NCBI GenBank assembly: GCA_039621445.1
Contig: CP154957.1
Location: 31,948,399 to 32,012,398, forward strand
DNA length: 64,000 bases
Origin: Euglena gracilis
Taxonomy: Eukaryota; Euglenida; Euglenophyceae; Euglenales
Reading direction: 5' to 3'
Below, in pieces: positions 25,858 to 37,448 of the stretch. The notes below the pieces were generated by a model, which had not been told where the DNA came from, searched no databases, and was given only the letters and a program-made list of their open reading frames with translations. The first letter of the stretch is position 1; every line of letters begins with the position of its first letter. Both the position numbers and the translations under genes were made by a program.

Positions 25858-28425
25858 CAAAACTTAGGATTCCACATTTGCTGGGACCCGAACTTCCTTG
25901 CTCTTTGAAGCATTTGGTTTGTGTGACATTTGTGACCACAATATTGGGGCAAGACCCAATCTTTTGCAGGAGATTGTGCTCCCTTTGCAGCTCCACAAAT
26001 GTCGAAAACCTCAACTCCCACTTCAACCAACAACGTGGGCTCTAAGTGAATCCTGAAATTGAGAGCTGTTTTGGTTGCTTTTTTGCTTCTTGCACATGTT
26101 CCTTTGCAACCTACCTTTCTTGAGAGCTTCACCTGCCTCGGTTAAGCCTTGTGCCATTGGAATGAAAGCTTGTGAGTATTTGTATCCGAATGATAACAAT
26201 AAATTTGATAATCGATCCCATTGAAATCGGGGGAGGACGTGTTGAGAGTTCAAATTTGTCTTGAACCGGAAAAAAAAGTTACAAATATTGAATGCAGGGT
26301 TCAGGAAGCATTGAAACATTTCAAGGGCGTCCCTGGTATCAAACCACACCTGGGAGTCTGCACCGATGTAGGTTCCGTCCTGAGTGTAATACCCTTGCTC
26401 CTCGTAGCTGGCGTCGTAGCCCCCTTGGTACTCTGCATACTGGGCAATGACATGGGTAGAGACCATGCACACAAACATTTTTAAGCTGGATCGCACCCCA
26501 CAACCTTAGGCCCATGCACTAATGCTCAACCATTATTAGTCCAATGGTCAACTTCTGTGAAAAATGAGGTTTGCAACCAGAAGAAAACCCACCCACCAAT
26601 TTTTTTTCTGAAACCCCCCCACGCCCCCCCCCCCAAATTCAGCCAAAATCAGCCGAAAACGCTGAAAACTTAGCCCGGCCTTTGGTCTTTGATAATCTGA
26701 CCCACAATGCACCCCACCCCTGGGGGGGGGGGGTCCAAAGGCCCCAACCCACTCTCAAACCCCCCGTTCAGTGAATCTATGGTCCGGACCCACCCCCTCC
26801 GGTCCAGGAGGGGGGGACACCTCCCACCTAAACCCCATAGGGGGTGCAACCCGCAAAACGCACCGTCTTCTTCATTTTTTTGACAATTTTTCGCAAATAT
26901 TTGCAATAGGTATCTACATGAGAAATCTGCCACCACCCACCACCCCCCAAATTATAAAACCCCTGAAGACTGACTCTGGTGGTCGGCAATTTTGGTTTCA
27001 AAGGAACATTGACGACAAAACATGCAGGAAAATTTTCCTGCTTTGGCACCAGATTACTTTGCTAATTTTGGCAACCTCTTCCTGGGGAAAGGGGGTGGGG
27101 GTTGGGCCAAAACCAAGCAGTCACTCCAAAAAAAAATCGCAATTTAACCAGGGTCGGCCAATGGCCAAATGATTGTTCAATGCGGACCCTCGAAAAGCAT
27201 GAAGCAGAAACACAAAATGCAAAAGTTTGATTTAACGCATTTTGGGGTCCGGCTGTCCAAAAAAAAAGTCCGAAAATGTGATCGACAGTGCAAATTGCTG
27301 GTCAGCATTTTTCAAAGTTACCTAACAATTCTATTGGAATTCTGAAATTTGTCCCCCAAAAAACAGAAAACTGCAAATTTTCTTTAAAAAAAGTGTTCCC
27401 TCCTTGATGTGTTCCTTCTCTGAAAAAAAATGTTTTCCTCCTCTTGGAAAACAAGGACCAGTGAAAAATATATATATAATTTGGGCCCTGGGAGTTTGGT
27501 TTTGACACTTGTGTTGGGCAATGTAACCCAGAATTGCTGCTTCCTGCAAAAAGGCTGCAGGTACCCATCGTTCTCTTTCTAGGTGACCTGAGAATTCATT
27601 TTTCAGACACAACACGAAAGCATTAGGGCACATTGGGGCTTCGAGAAGACGTTGGGAACGTTGAACGTTGAACGATGACGACGTTGGGAGCAGCAAACAA
27701 TATTTATAGCCAATCATTGACTGTGAACTTGCTCACACAATAAATAACCCACACAGACCTCGGCGCCTTCCTGGCTAGCCCAAACCTCCCCATCAGTGGT
27801 TGCTTCCTTCACAGCAGCATTATTGTTCTGTGCAGGGGTTGCTTTCAAGACCCCAGCACAGGGGTTTGAGAAAGACAGAGGGTCCACCCGGGAAATGGTG
27901 GGGGGGGAGGCGCAATATCCAGGGGGAGGGATCATGTATCAAATAAATTAGCTCCTAAAAATTCGGGCCAGGAAAAATTGGGTGAAATCCTTTAAATGTA
28001 CCAAAAAAATTGGGAGGTTTCCTTTTTAAAAAAAAAAAGCATGGAACATTTGGGCACATTTGCGAGAAGTGGTTTTTCATTTCCCAAAGAAAACATCACT
28101 CAACCAAATGGCCTGGAAATGTTTGAGCAAGTTTTGTCCAAAGTAATTTTGGCCTTGTACCCGACCCCCAATAGCGATTTGCTGGCTTTCATTCAGAAAA
28201 TAAAACTGCGCAAGATTTCAGGTCCCAAAACACTGTATTGCTGGCTGGCTGGCTGGCTGGCTGGCTAGCTGGCTCGACCAACCCAGGGCTAGCACATCCT
28301 CTGGTGGACAGAAACCCCTGGTTTTCCGGTACAGCCTCTTCCGACCTTTCTGAAGTAGTTGGGAGCACTGGTGCACCGGTTGCGGCCTCCGGTGAGGATG
28401 TTGAACTTGCTGGCTCCTGTGTGTC
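25858..28425 (-). CDS. Unrecognised gene, five predicted exons
   Basis: Exons on the minus strand are 28333-28425, 27759-27827, 26350-26439, 26115-26259 and about 25858-26041. The first three junctions are phase 0 and the fourth is phase 1. Acceptors look good (TGTCTTCACAG, CCCTGCACAG, a T-run ending TTCAAG). The product starts Ser/Thr/Pro-rich (PVLPTTSERSEEA), then Tyr/Gly-rich (YASYEEQGYY-like), then a helical part (NLLLSFGYKYSQAFIP) and a Cys/His segment (YCGHKCHTNQMLQRARKFG). I do not recognise the family. Another open piece, GENPALVAVWGQDQLWEWD, with a donor at 28575 may be an earlier exon. Splicing is inferred from sequence alone. Confidence 0.5.
28238..28275 (+). repeat. CTGG microsatellite
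   Basis: About nine copies of ctgg with one variant. They lie in the first predicted intron of the gene on the minus strand. Confidence 0.9.
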
Positions 28426-29203
28426 CTGTGAAGACAAGACGACATGCATTGGCATGCTTGCCTTGCGGCAGAGAAATTGACTGATCATATCAACTTTATA
28501 AAAGGCAGCTGGAATCATGCCTCTTTGGTGTGATGAACCCCAAAAGAAACTGGAAAAAGAACTCTCAACGTTACCAGAATCCCATTCCCAGAGTTGATCT
28601 TGCCCCCAGACCGCCACCAGAGCAGGATTCTCGCCAGGGTCGCCTGAAGGTTCTGTAGCACATCTCTATCTGCTCAACGAGTCTGGTGCATCCCATTGCT
28701 TACCGATCCACCGGAGGGGGGGAAGCAATTTCATGCCAGGGTAACATTCCATTCTCAAGCAACCCACTTTCACAATCAGTCATATTGTGTGAGTCTGTGG
28801 GGGGGGGGGGGTGAACAAACAAGTTATTTGTTCATAATGAACGTCATCATCCACCCAACCTTCAAACCCACCCACCAACAAACAAACAGAAAACTTCCAC
28901 AAAAGTCAAAATTATGCATCAAGCGCACAAGATAAATGGACAAGAAGGGTATTCAATGGATAATCAGGCTTCTTCGTCCTAAGACGCCCCACCCAGCCTG
29001 GTGCATGAAGCCCTGGGTGGACCCCGAAATTATGCTGAAAACATTTCCCAAAATTTTCTGATGCTTCGCCTCGGAACCAAGACCCAGGCCTTTGGCCCAA
29101 GACCCTCCGGGGTCTTGGAACCCCCAGAACCCCCAGGGTCTTCCAAGTTAAAATGCAGCCTGGATATGATATCAAACCGAGAACTACAATGTCCTGCCAT
29201 TTA

Positions 29204-30868
29204 TCAAGCTGCAACATGGAGAATCAACAATGGAAAAGAAGCAGCTAGTGTCTGTGTGCATTTAGATTCGGGAAAAGCTTCCTCAACCAGCGCACAGGGT
29301 TCGATGCAGCAGCAGATGGGACATTGGGGGGGGGGGGGAGGGTTCCGGACGATCCGCTCCCGTGGGAGGGTGGAAACGTCCCAACTAAATAAATCATCAT
29401 GACCAAAAAAAAGACTGACTTTCGGCCTGACACAAATCAACCCCAAATGCAATTTTGGGATATTTTGGGGAACTTAAATCACTGGAAAGAAAATTTGACG
29501 ACCCTTGGAAAATGAGTCAAGAAATGGGGTACCTGAAGCTGGAACACTTTCCTTACATCAAATCCTGTCATCGCGTTGCAGCATTTTTTTAAAAAAAATC
29601 CAATAAAACCTCTCCACCAGACTTTACTAGTGGTCCTCTCCAGGGCGACTGGGTGGTTCATTGGAAATGCCTCACTGACCAACTTTTGCCAGAACTCTCC
29701 CCAGCATGCTGGCAGTGGGTAAAGATATTCACCCAGCCGAAAGAATCAGATTTTTTGAAGAAATGCTCGCAAATCATTGATTTTAAGCTTTCAAGGCACT
29801 GTGCCGGGGTGACTGAGACGGAAACCAACAGCATCCACGGGAGGGAGCGGACACCGAAGTTTGCTTCTGCAATCGCTTCTGGCGGATCCGTTCTGTGGCA
29901 GACAACTTTGTTGCTGCCTCAGCGGCAGCGGACATATATGTTCTGCGGAAGTGACGGTCTCTGATCCTCAATTATTTATGGAGCCTAAATATGAAGACTG
30001 CAAAGAGCGCGAAGAACACTAAAAGAAAAACAGATTTGCAAAAACAAAAATCTGCGTTTTCCTTCATGAAAAAAACTTCAGTCACAATGCTTTAGACGGT
30101 TGTTTTGCACACAAGGCTTGCGACGAAAGAACCCCAGCAGACGTCACCGTGTATCATGTCCATTGTGGTGTGTCTGTAACAGTGTGGCAGTGACCGATGT
30201 GACCATGGCAGTGTGGCGTGTCCCTCAGTGCTCAGCACAGGCGGCACGCTGAGATGATCAACGCTGTTACAAAGGGTGCCCACTGCTGAAAGACTGCAGT
30301 TCGCATGGCCCATGTCCTCCCTCATGTTGGGCACTCCAGACCGGGCCAGACTGACCTCGCACACCTCTGGAGCACAGTGCGTGTGCCAGGCGTTTTCTCA
30401 AAGACCACCAACCCCAGGGTGATGCACATTTTGCGACAGCCCTGCACAGCCGAGCTGAATAAAAAATTACTGCTGTGAACTGCCGAATTTTTTTTCAGAA
30501 AAAGGACACAAAAAATGCCAAAAAATGGTTTGAAGGTTTTCTGGATATTTCACCTCATTTTTTTCGGCTGAAAGATTCCAATTCAGCTGGATCCAGTGGA
30601 TCCAGGGGGTCCAGTGAGCGCTTTTTTCAAGCCACCGGACCCCTCCCCTGGGGTCCTTAACAATTTTCTTTTTAGGAAGTTTGCAAGGGTGCTGTGGGCA
30701 GGCAGGGGGTCTTCCGTCTTTCTGACAACGTATTGCCTCTGGGTGTGAGCCCTGGGCAACCCCCTTCCCGAGGTCGGCTTTGATTCCATTGTAAATCTTC
30801 CACTCCTTTAAAACCAGAGGCAATACCCTATTCTCTGTCTCCATGTCCCCGCGACAACAGACCCTCAA
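29204..30868 (-). other. Series of candidate exons of unknown gene(s)
   Basis: Minus-strand open pieces with non-repetitive, balanced composition lie at about 29210-29380, 29540-29715 (ends FDVRKVFQLQ before CAG/GTACCC), 29790-29960 (a basic stretch KLSATERIRQKRLQKQ), 30092-30370 (ends in a stop; CEVSLARSGVPNMREDMGH) and 30690-30860 (METENRVLPLVLKEWKIYNG). No family is recognised and the phases could not be connected, so these may be exons of one or several genes or chance frames. Confidence 0.3.
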
Positions 30869-31249
30869 TCTGCCACACAGCCATACTTGTGTAACAAACT
30901 CGAGGGTCGTTGCGCATCGGGGTTTCAGACCCGAGACGCTTCATTGTGTTAACAAAAACACGTGCACACATGCCCACAATTTGGCCAAAACCTTCAATAC
31001 AGAAACGGCTGTCTCAGAATCCCCTCTGTCCTGCGAAGCAAATTTGTGAAATGTAAAGAAAAAGGAATCCGGAATCAAATGCAGTGCTTATCGAAAAGAC
31101 AAAACAAGAGAACGTGCATTGTTGCAAATCAAAGAACGTGGATCATCCACGCACATGCAAGTACGAGGCCATGTTGAGCAAATGCAAATTGTTCATATGA
31201 CGATAACGAGGAGCTGTGCATTGTATGAAAGAAAAGCAGTTGGGTAAGT

Positions 31250-32137
31250 GCCCATCATTGAGAACGGGTTGATGGTGAAACAATCGGCCTCATCAGGATT
31301 GGGTGGAGCCTTCAAGAAAAACTTCTGCAGAAGAGGATATGATCGCGATCAACGCGATTATGAGGCTTCAGGTGCTGCAAAAAGGGGAGGATGTTGGCCC
31401 AGCAGGCCCGGGGGCCAACTTTGGGGGGAGGGGCAAAGGGGGCAACGAATATTTTTAGGCGGTCTACTTCGCACTTGGCTCACAAATGTCGACTTGCCTT
31501 GCGCAATCGTGCAAGGGAAATCCCCTTCCGGAATTGTTTCCTTTTTGGGGTCATTTTGGGGTCCCATTTTGGGTGAAAACAGGTGCCTCAAAACCGGCGA
31601 AACCAGACATCGGGAGCAAAGGAATTTCGAAGGTTCCAATTCAAATCGCAAGGGCACTGGACAGTTCTGAAAGTACAGCCTGTCACTCCACAGACTTTGT
31701 GGCCTTGCACATTTTACCACCTGGGAGCTGATCAACAAGTTCACAGCTCTGAAGAGTATCCATCTGGCAACGACTGCTGCCAGAATGGTTGCTTTCCTAG
31801 ACCAAAATGACAAGTTCATGTCGCACAGAATCATATCGCCCTTTCGTCGCCTGCTGGAAGGTTCTTGTAGAGCAAATCAAGACACCGGCCAGAAAAACAA
31901 CTGAATGCAGGCTCCGAGAAACCCCCGAAAGTCACTCTGAAAAGGGGGGTGAACGGAGGCATTTCTCAACAACTGGAACAGCTGAAATTCTCGGACATGA
32001 AGGTGACACAGCTGGAGTTTGATTTCACACGCCAGAACAAGTGCTCCTTTGTACAACATTTCAAGACACATGATGAGGTGTCCGACGAAGGGGTTGCAAA
32101 GACTCTGTTTTTGTCAGGCTGTAAGACAGAAAAATAA
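31250..32137 (+). pseudogene. Plus-strand coding-like segments, frame-broken
   Basis: Three plus-strand pieces look coding: 31248-31670, 31697-31908 (after an acceptor, CACTCCACAG; contains TTWELINKFTALKSIHLA and IISPFRRLLEG) and 31949-32137 (SQQLEQLKFSDMKVTQLEF). The last two share a register but are separated by stops. No domain is recognised. They could be exons or a decayed transposon gene. Confidence 0.35.
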
Positions 32138-32231
32138 CATTCCTGTCGAACTGCTGATGGAAAGATGTGTACCAGGGTTGAAAATACACTTGAGGGGATC
32201 ATGGCACATGACACCCTATCATACAATTGCT

Positions 32232-32536
32232 TACCGACCCCCCGGGGGGGGGTCACTCCACTTTTTTAAAAACCAGTCAGTCACTCATTTTCAAAAAACC
32301 AGCCAGTCACTACCCCCCCCGGGGGGGGGGGTCGGCCACTCAGAAAAACGGCCACTTTCCAGTCACTTTAGGCCATTTTAGGACCAAAAAAATTTTCCGG
32401 CGCCTTCGGCGCCGGGGTCACTCAAGCCACTTTTGCCCACTCCTGGCCGACCCCCCCCGGGGGGGGAGGGGTCCGGGCTAAAAACCAGTCAGTCACTTTG
32501 AAAAAACCAGTCACCCACCCCCCCGGGGGGGGGGGG
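32232..32536. repeat. MITE-like repeat with CCGACCCCCC end (copy 2)
   Basis: This copy is similar along its whole length to the one at 21383-21700, including the CAGTCACT motifs and the TTCG hairpin (near 32398). It is bordered by an almost identical 31-32-bp direct repeat at 32194-32225 and 32537-32567. Confidence 0.7.
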
Positions 32537-32631
32537 GGGGATCATGCACATGACACCCTATCATACATCCATTTCCGATAAGCAAAAAAAATCACGTCAG
32601 GAATGATCCCAATGAGGATAAATTAACTGTG

Positions 32632-33012
32632 TTACTTGCGCAATCGCCCATGGTATCTGTCACACTGGATCCTGCCAGCTGACAGACAAAGTTTCCGAGC
32701 AAGTTCATTTTCTGTGAAAATCAGGGGGTACATTATTTGGGGGTAGAAAACTCGGCACACCAATTCCTTTGCGCAGCAGAGCTTACAAAACCCATTCAGT
32801 GGCAATGTGCCCCCTTCTTCTTCACAATAAACAAGTTGGGTTACCAACTTCCCTCCTCTAAAAAAAAAGCCTGAAAAAACATCCTTCTGCACGTCGTCCA
32901 ACCCTGGCTCCCAGAGCCCTTCTCTGTTGGTCGATTGTGGGTGATGTAACCGGTCCCTCACGGCTTGGTCGTGCTGACACTCAGAAAACACCTGTAACTC
33001 TCTCCCCATCTG
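32632..33012 (-). other. Candidate exon(s) of an unknown gene
   Basis: The minus strand is open for 126 codons with natural composition (MGRELQVFSECQHDQAV near the start; ENELARKLCLSAGRIQCD near the end) and a stop at 32632. A possible intron border (T-run then TAG) sits in the middle near 32860. The family is not recognised. Confidence 0.4.
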
Positions 33013-33888
33013 CCAGACTTCTCAACCTCCCAAACCGGTGCACCATGGCTTTTCTTCACTGGTCAGCATCTCCTGGTCCAGAAATCCATGCAGAAAAAGG
33101 CAAAAAAAGACGCCCTTTCAGAAATCTCCTTCACCTTTCACCGGTTCAAAAAACGAAATAGGGGGGCCTTTTTTCCACGAGGTGTTGGGCACGCGCCGAG
33201 GCTGCCAGCACCGAGGGGAAAAAATGGTCTGAAAAATTACCCCTGAGCCCCTTTTCTGTGCTTTTTCCCATGTAATTTCAGAACTGGCGCGATTGCGCAA
33301 AGAACTTCTAAAAAACTTAAGTGCGAAGTAGATTGCCAAAGACATGGGCCTGCTGAGCGACGTTCAACAGGGATTGGGGCTGTGGCAAAAGGCAAATGGA
33401 GCCACTACAACGAACTACCCGCCCCCCTTGCCCAACAACCGGGTTTCTACAACCCCGAGTGGGGGGTGGTTCCAATTTAGGGGTGGACAAGGGGTGGGTA
33501 GGTAGTCACAACTAAATGAACAAGACCTCTTTGGCTGAATATTTGGGCTGGCGTTGTGAGGTCTTTACCCCCCCCCTCATTGTCTTGGGCCAATGTTGGC
33601 CCCAAACAGACAGTCACATCATACACATCTGTGGGAAACCGAGCGCAAATGCACCACCAAGTGTGTGGAGTCGTTATGAGAAAAGAAAACGAGGTTTGAC
33701 GTACGTCACCCCAGGTTTTCGAGAATCCTGCCAAAAATCTGTTGGCAAACCAATGGTGTGGGGTCGATGGCTGTCGCATTTGTGACGACCCTTTGTTGAC
33801 TCATTTGTGATCATTCATGGTCATTTCATAAATTTTGCTATCATCATTTGTGCTACCAAAAAGCATCTGGGTTTTGGACAAAACGGCA

Positions 33889-33919
<31 letters not shown>

Positions 33920-34128
33920 CAATGGAAGTTTCTGATGTGAATTTGCAGCATTTTGTGAAAATTTGCGCATTTTTGCAGAATTTTGAAAATAAATCAGTCT
34001 CTGAAGATGGCAGCAATTATCTGGAGGCAAGCTGAAATTTCTTTCATCATTTTTGGCCTTTGGATTGTTTTCTGCATAATTGCTTGCAACCTTGGGTCGT
34101 TTTGGTACATTTTGGCCAAAAATCATTT
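33013..34128. other. Intergenic DNA, nothing firmly coding
   Basis: Open frames at 33516-33785 (plus) and on the opposite strand overlap, and neither is convincing. A short (CA)n tract lies at 33889-33915. The rest is AT-rich without a recognisable repeat unit. Confidence 0.4.
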
Positions 34129-37100
34129 TCAAGCACTTTGGGGTAGTTCTTGGTGATTTTCAGCCATCTGGGCCAAAGTTTCCTCTGCCAGATATGGTGC
34201 AGCTTTGAGGAAGGGCTGGTGGGAATATTCCATGATTGTTTTCCCTTTGAACAGAAGAACACATTCATTGATGCGAGAAAATAATTAAATATGATTGTCT
34301 GTGGTCATCCGTGGTAATTTGTGAGTATTTGGAACACCCGTAACAACCCGTAATTATTGGTGCTTTTGGGGAAATGACCAAATTTGTGCTGGTACGTTAT
34401 ATTTCTGATAATTCATGGCGCGAATTTGTGGAAGCCCTGTGCTTGGCCACACATTTTCCAAAATCCATTGTTCAGTTTCCTCTTTCCAAGCAACTCAAAA
34501 TCAGTCGAGCTTCTCCAAACAGTCCACCACCAGAATCCTTCAAGCGAAATTCCTGCCACAAATGGTCATAAGAAATTTCTGACACTTCAAGACGTTCGCT
34601 TTCCACCAGGAATCTTCGGCTGGACCCATCCAAAACCTGGGGGCTTGGCTCTGGAGTCCCAGATTGCCAGATATCATATTGACAGACATCTGGCCAACAG
34701 GTTGTTTCTGCAATTCATCTCCCCACATAATTCCAAATTTGCTCACAGCGGTTTATGCATCATGAATTTCTTCTTCCATCTGGGTGAAAAAAAAATTGTT
34801 TTAAAAAATACAACTTTCAGTGTACAAAAAGCCTCACATATTTTTTATTTTTAAGTGCTGTGTAAGAGATTGTGGATGGGATCCTGGACGCAAATACATA
34901 TGCCTGCTGCACACCCCAGATTTTAAGATCAACCAGATGATGGCGATTGGCAGCAGTGACAACCTGCTTGGCGACGTCATCTGTAATTCCGTTCCCTGGA
35001 GGAAAACAAAACAACAAGAGGTTCTCATTGGATTCTTTTCAGAAACCCCTTCAGAAACCTCAGGGGCTACACCATTCACCCAGGGAGCCTGGGGGTGCAC
35101 TTTCAGGTGAGGGGTTCAAAATTTTCGGCGGTCACCACAGGAAAAAATAGGGCAAACTCGGGATGACACCGGGAAACAGACATGCTGGCACCAAGCGAGG
35201 TCCTGTTGACCAAGGACAACTTCGCATTTGCCCTGGGTCATTTCCCCTTCTGTCTCCAGATCTTGCAAAGCCCAGAAATAGCAATAGAAGACACAACTAT
35301 GGAGGAATTCAACGTGCAATTCTCAGGAAGTCAAAATGAAAATGTAAGCAAAGGTGCGCAATACACAAGGCCACCTCCAACGTCCAAAGCTGTGAGAGTG
35401 CGGTTCTGGTCCAACGCCGAGGCCAGCATGAGAGCACCCTCGTTCAAAATGTGGTTCGCTGTGAAAACGCAACAAAAAGATCGCCAAAAATTTGAACGCG
35501 AAACAGAAGACTCATCAATGAGATGGAGGGGGGCACATTTCACAGGTAACCCCCCCCCCGTTTAAACCGACCCCCCTTCCAAACCGACCCATTGCAGAAT
35601 TTCAACCAATAAAAGAAATAAACCGACCCATGGCAAATTGGATGACAAACATGCACAACATAATGGAAGCCGCCAACAGAAAAGAGCGTCCATGCTCAAT
35701 GAATGATTAATATTGATGACCCAAAATTTGGATTTTACACCTAAAATTAGGCAATCCGAAAATTCCGAAAATTTGGTGTTGGCACCCAAAAATTACAAAA
35801 TTAGGCATTTGCAACCAAAAATTTGAAATCTGCACCCAAAATTATGCAGTTTGCCACCAAAAATTGGATATAACACCCAAAATTCAGCATTTGCCCCTGA
35901 AAATTAAGAATTTCTGTCCCAAATTAGGCATTTGTCACTCAAAGTTAGGAATTGGCCGACCAAACTGGGCATTTGCCAATTGAAATTGCCTTGCTAACAT
36001 CAACCTGCAAGTGTCACGCCGTCGGCCAGCTGTGTGCTCCCCCTGAAACCGACCCCCCGTCTAAACCGACCCCCTCCAGGATTTCCGCCAACCCAAAAGT
36101 CCTAAACCGACGGGTTGGTTTAAATGGGGGGGGGGTTATGTGTGACCGCCTTTGGGCGCCAGCACGTTCTGCCTGCCGGCAGGCAGGCTTCTGTATAGTT
36201 TTAAAACGGAGTCCTGGAGTGTTCCCAGGAAATGCTAGCTGTATGGCCTTCCTTGTTTTCTTTACCTTCACCAACCCCCAAAAAATTATAACAAATTTTT
36301 TCTATCCTCTTGGTTCTTTCCAGAAAAAACACCCTCCAATAAAAAAATCGCAAAAAATGTCCCAAACACGACGTTGTTGTTGGACACTTTTATGGACAAA
36401 CGGGGCCAAGGTTTCCCAAATACAACCATCATTTACGATGCAGCCACCAAACTTTCTGGCAAAATTTGGTCATATCCTGCCCTGACTTTGTTTGGGGGAG
36501 AGCAAAGCCCTGCCTTCATATGCACAGAATTAAAACCGAAAAAGAAAAAGAAACTAAGAACAGTTTGAAGAAATACTTCTTTGAATGCAAAACAAACCCT
36601 TGGTGAAAAACGATGCAAAATTTGTGCAGTCCGACCCCGCTTGGTGTGGGGTCAAATAGCTGCAGTTTATGTCACAAAAGATGGCCAATTCAGTTCTCGG
36701 CATACACCCAACGTCCAGGGTCTTCAATGTGGTGTTGCTTTGCAATGCCTGAGCAAAAGCAGCAGCACCTTGGACCCCAATCTTGTTGCCTGTGAAATGT
36801 GATTGCATCCAGCCCAAACGGTGAGGTGTAAATACAATCATCGCCATTGCAAACATTCCCTTTGGCAGCAAAACAAGAACAGCAGGCAAAAATCTGATCA
36901 TTTTGTTCTTCCACTGAGCACTTTTTCCCCATTTAATGTGCATACACTCCGGGGTTTTCAAAAAAGACTGGGGGGGGGTTCGGAGCCAAAGCCAAGCAAA
37001 TCAGTCACTCTGAAACAAACCAGTCAGTCATCTCCCTGGTGGGGTCGGACACCTCAATACCGAACGGATTCCCAGACATTCCTGGGGGGAGGGGTTCCAT

Positions 37101-37448
37101 TTTGCCATCCAATGGGGCCCGACCCCAAGGGGGGTGTTTTGCCAAACCTTCAGCAATATAAAGCTGTTTGCCTAATAATGAAAATCTATTCGCTGAAACG
37201 GATCCTCAATCGCCTCGACTCTGCACACCAAAGAGATTCAATGTCGTCAGTGAAATATTTTCCTTCAGAGCTTCTGCCAGGCTCTGCGCTCCATCAGGGC
37301 CAATATTGTTGTCTGCATCCGGGATGAAATCCTCCAAAATATCAAGCAAACAGGACGATGTTACCTGTCAAATCCAATTCATTGATGAATGCATGCTCTT
37401 TCAAAACAGAAGCAAAAAACTTTGCTCCAGCATCAGTCACCCCATCAC
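34129..37448 (-). CDS. Leucine-rich-repeat protein (ribonuclease-inhibitor type), one repeat per exon
   Basis: Minus-strand exons 37365-37448, 37229-37312, 36706-36789 and 35375-35458 are each exactly 84 bp and phase 1. Exon 34915-34995 is 81 bp. Each encodes one 28-residue (last, 27) RI-type LRR: for example GVTDAGAKFFASVLKEHA, NIGPDGAQSLAEALKEN, KIGVQGAAAFAQALQSNTTL, HILNEGALMLASALDQNRTL. Acceptors and donors are clean (TTTTTTAG, GTAACA, GTATG, GTGTGC). The next exon begins at 34707, in phase with the series, and reads to a stop at 34472. Alternatively it donates at GATTCTG/GTGGTG to a last exon, 34129-34244, ending AEETLAQMAENHQELPQSA and a stop. Such solenoids bind proteins; no effector domain is seen. 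The first exons are missing or lie to the right and were not found. Confidence 0.8.
35565..36145. repeat. Repeat block inside an LRR-gene intron: AAACCGACCC motifs and a degenerate satellite
   Basis: Blocks of taaaccgaccc at 35565-35632 and 36046-36120 flank 35710-36000, which is filled with degenerate units around ttaggcatttgccacc, the reverse complement of the satellite at 18285-18760. The border at 36013-36043 is also shared with that locus in inverse orientation. Confidence 0.7.
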
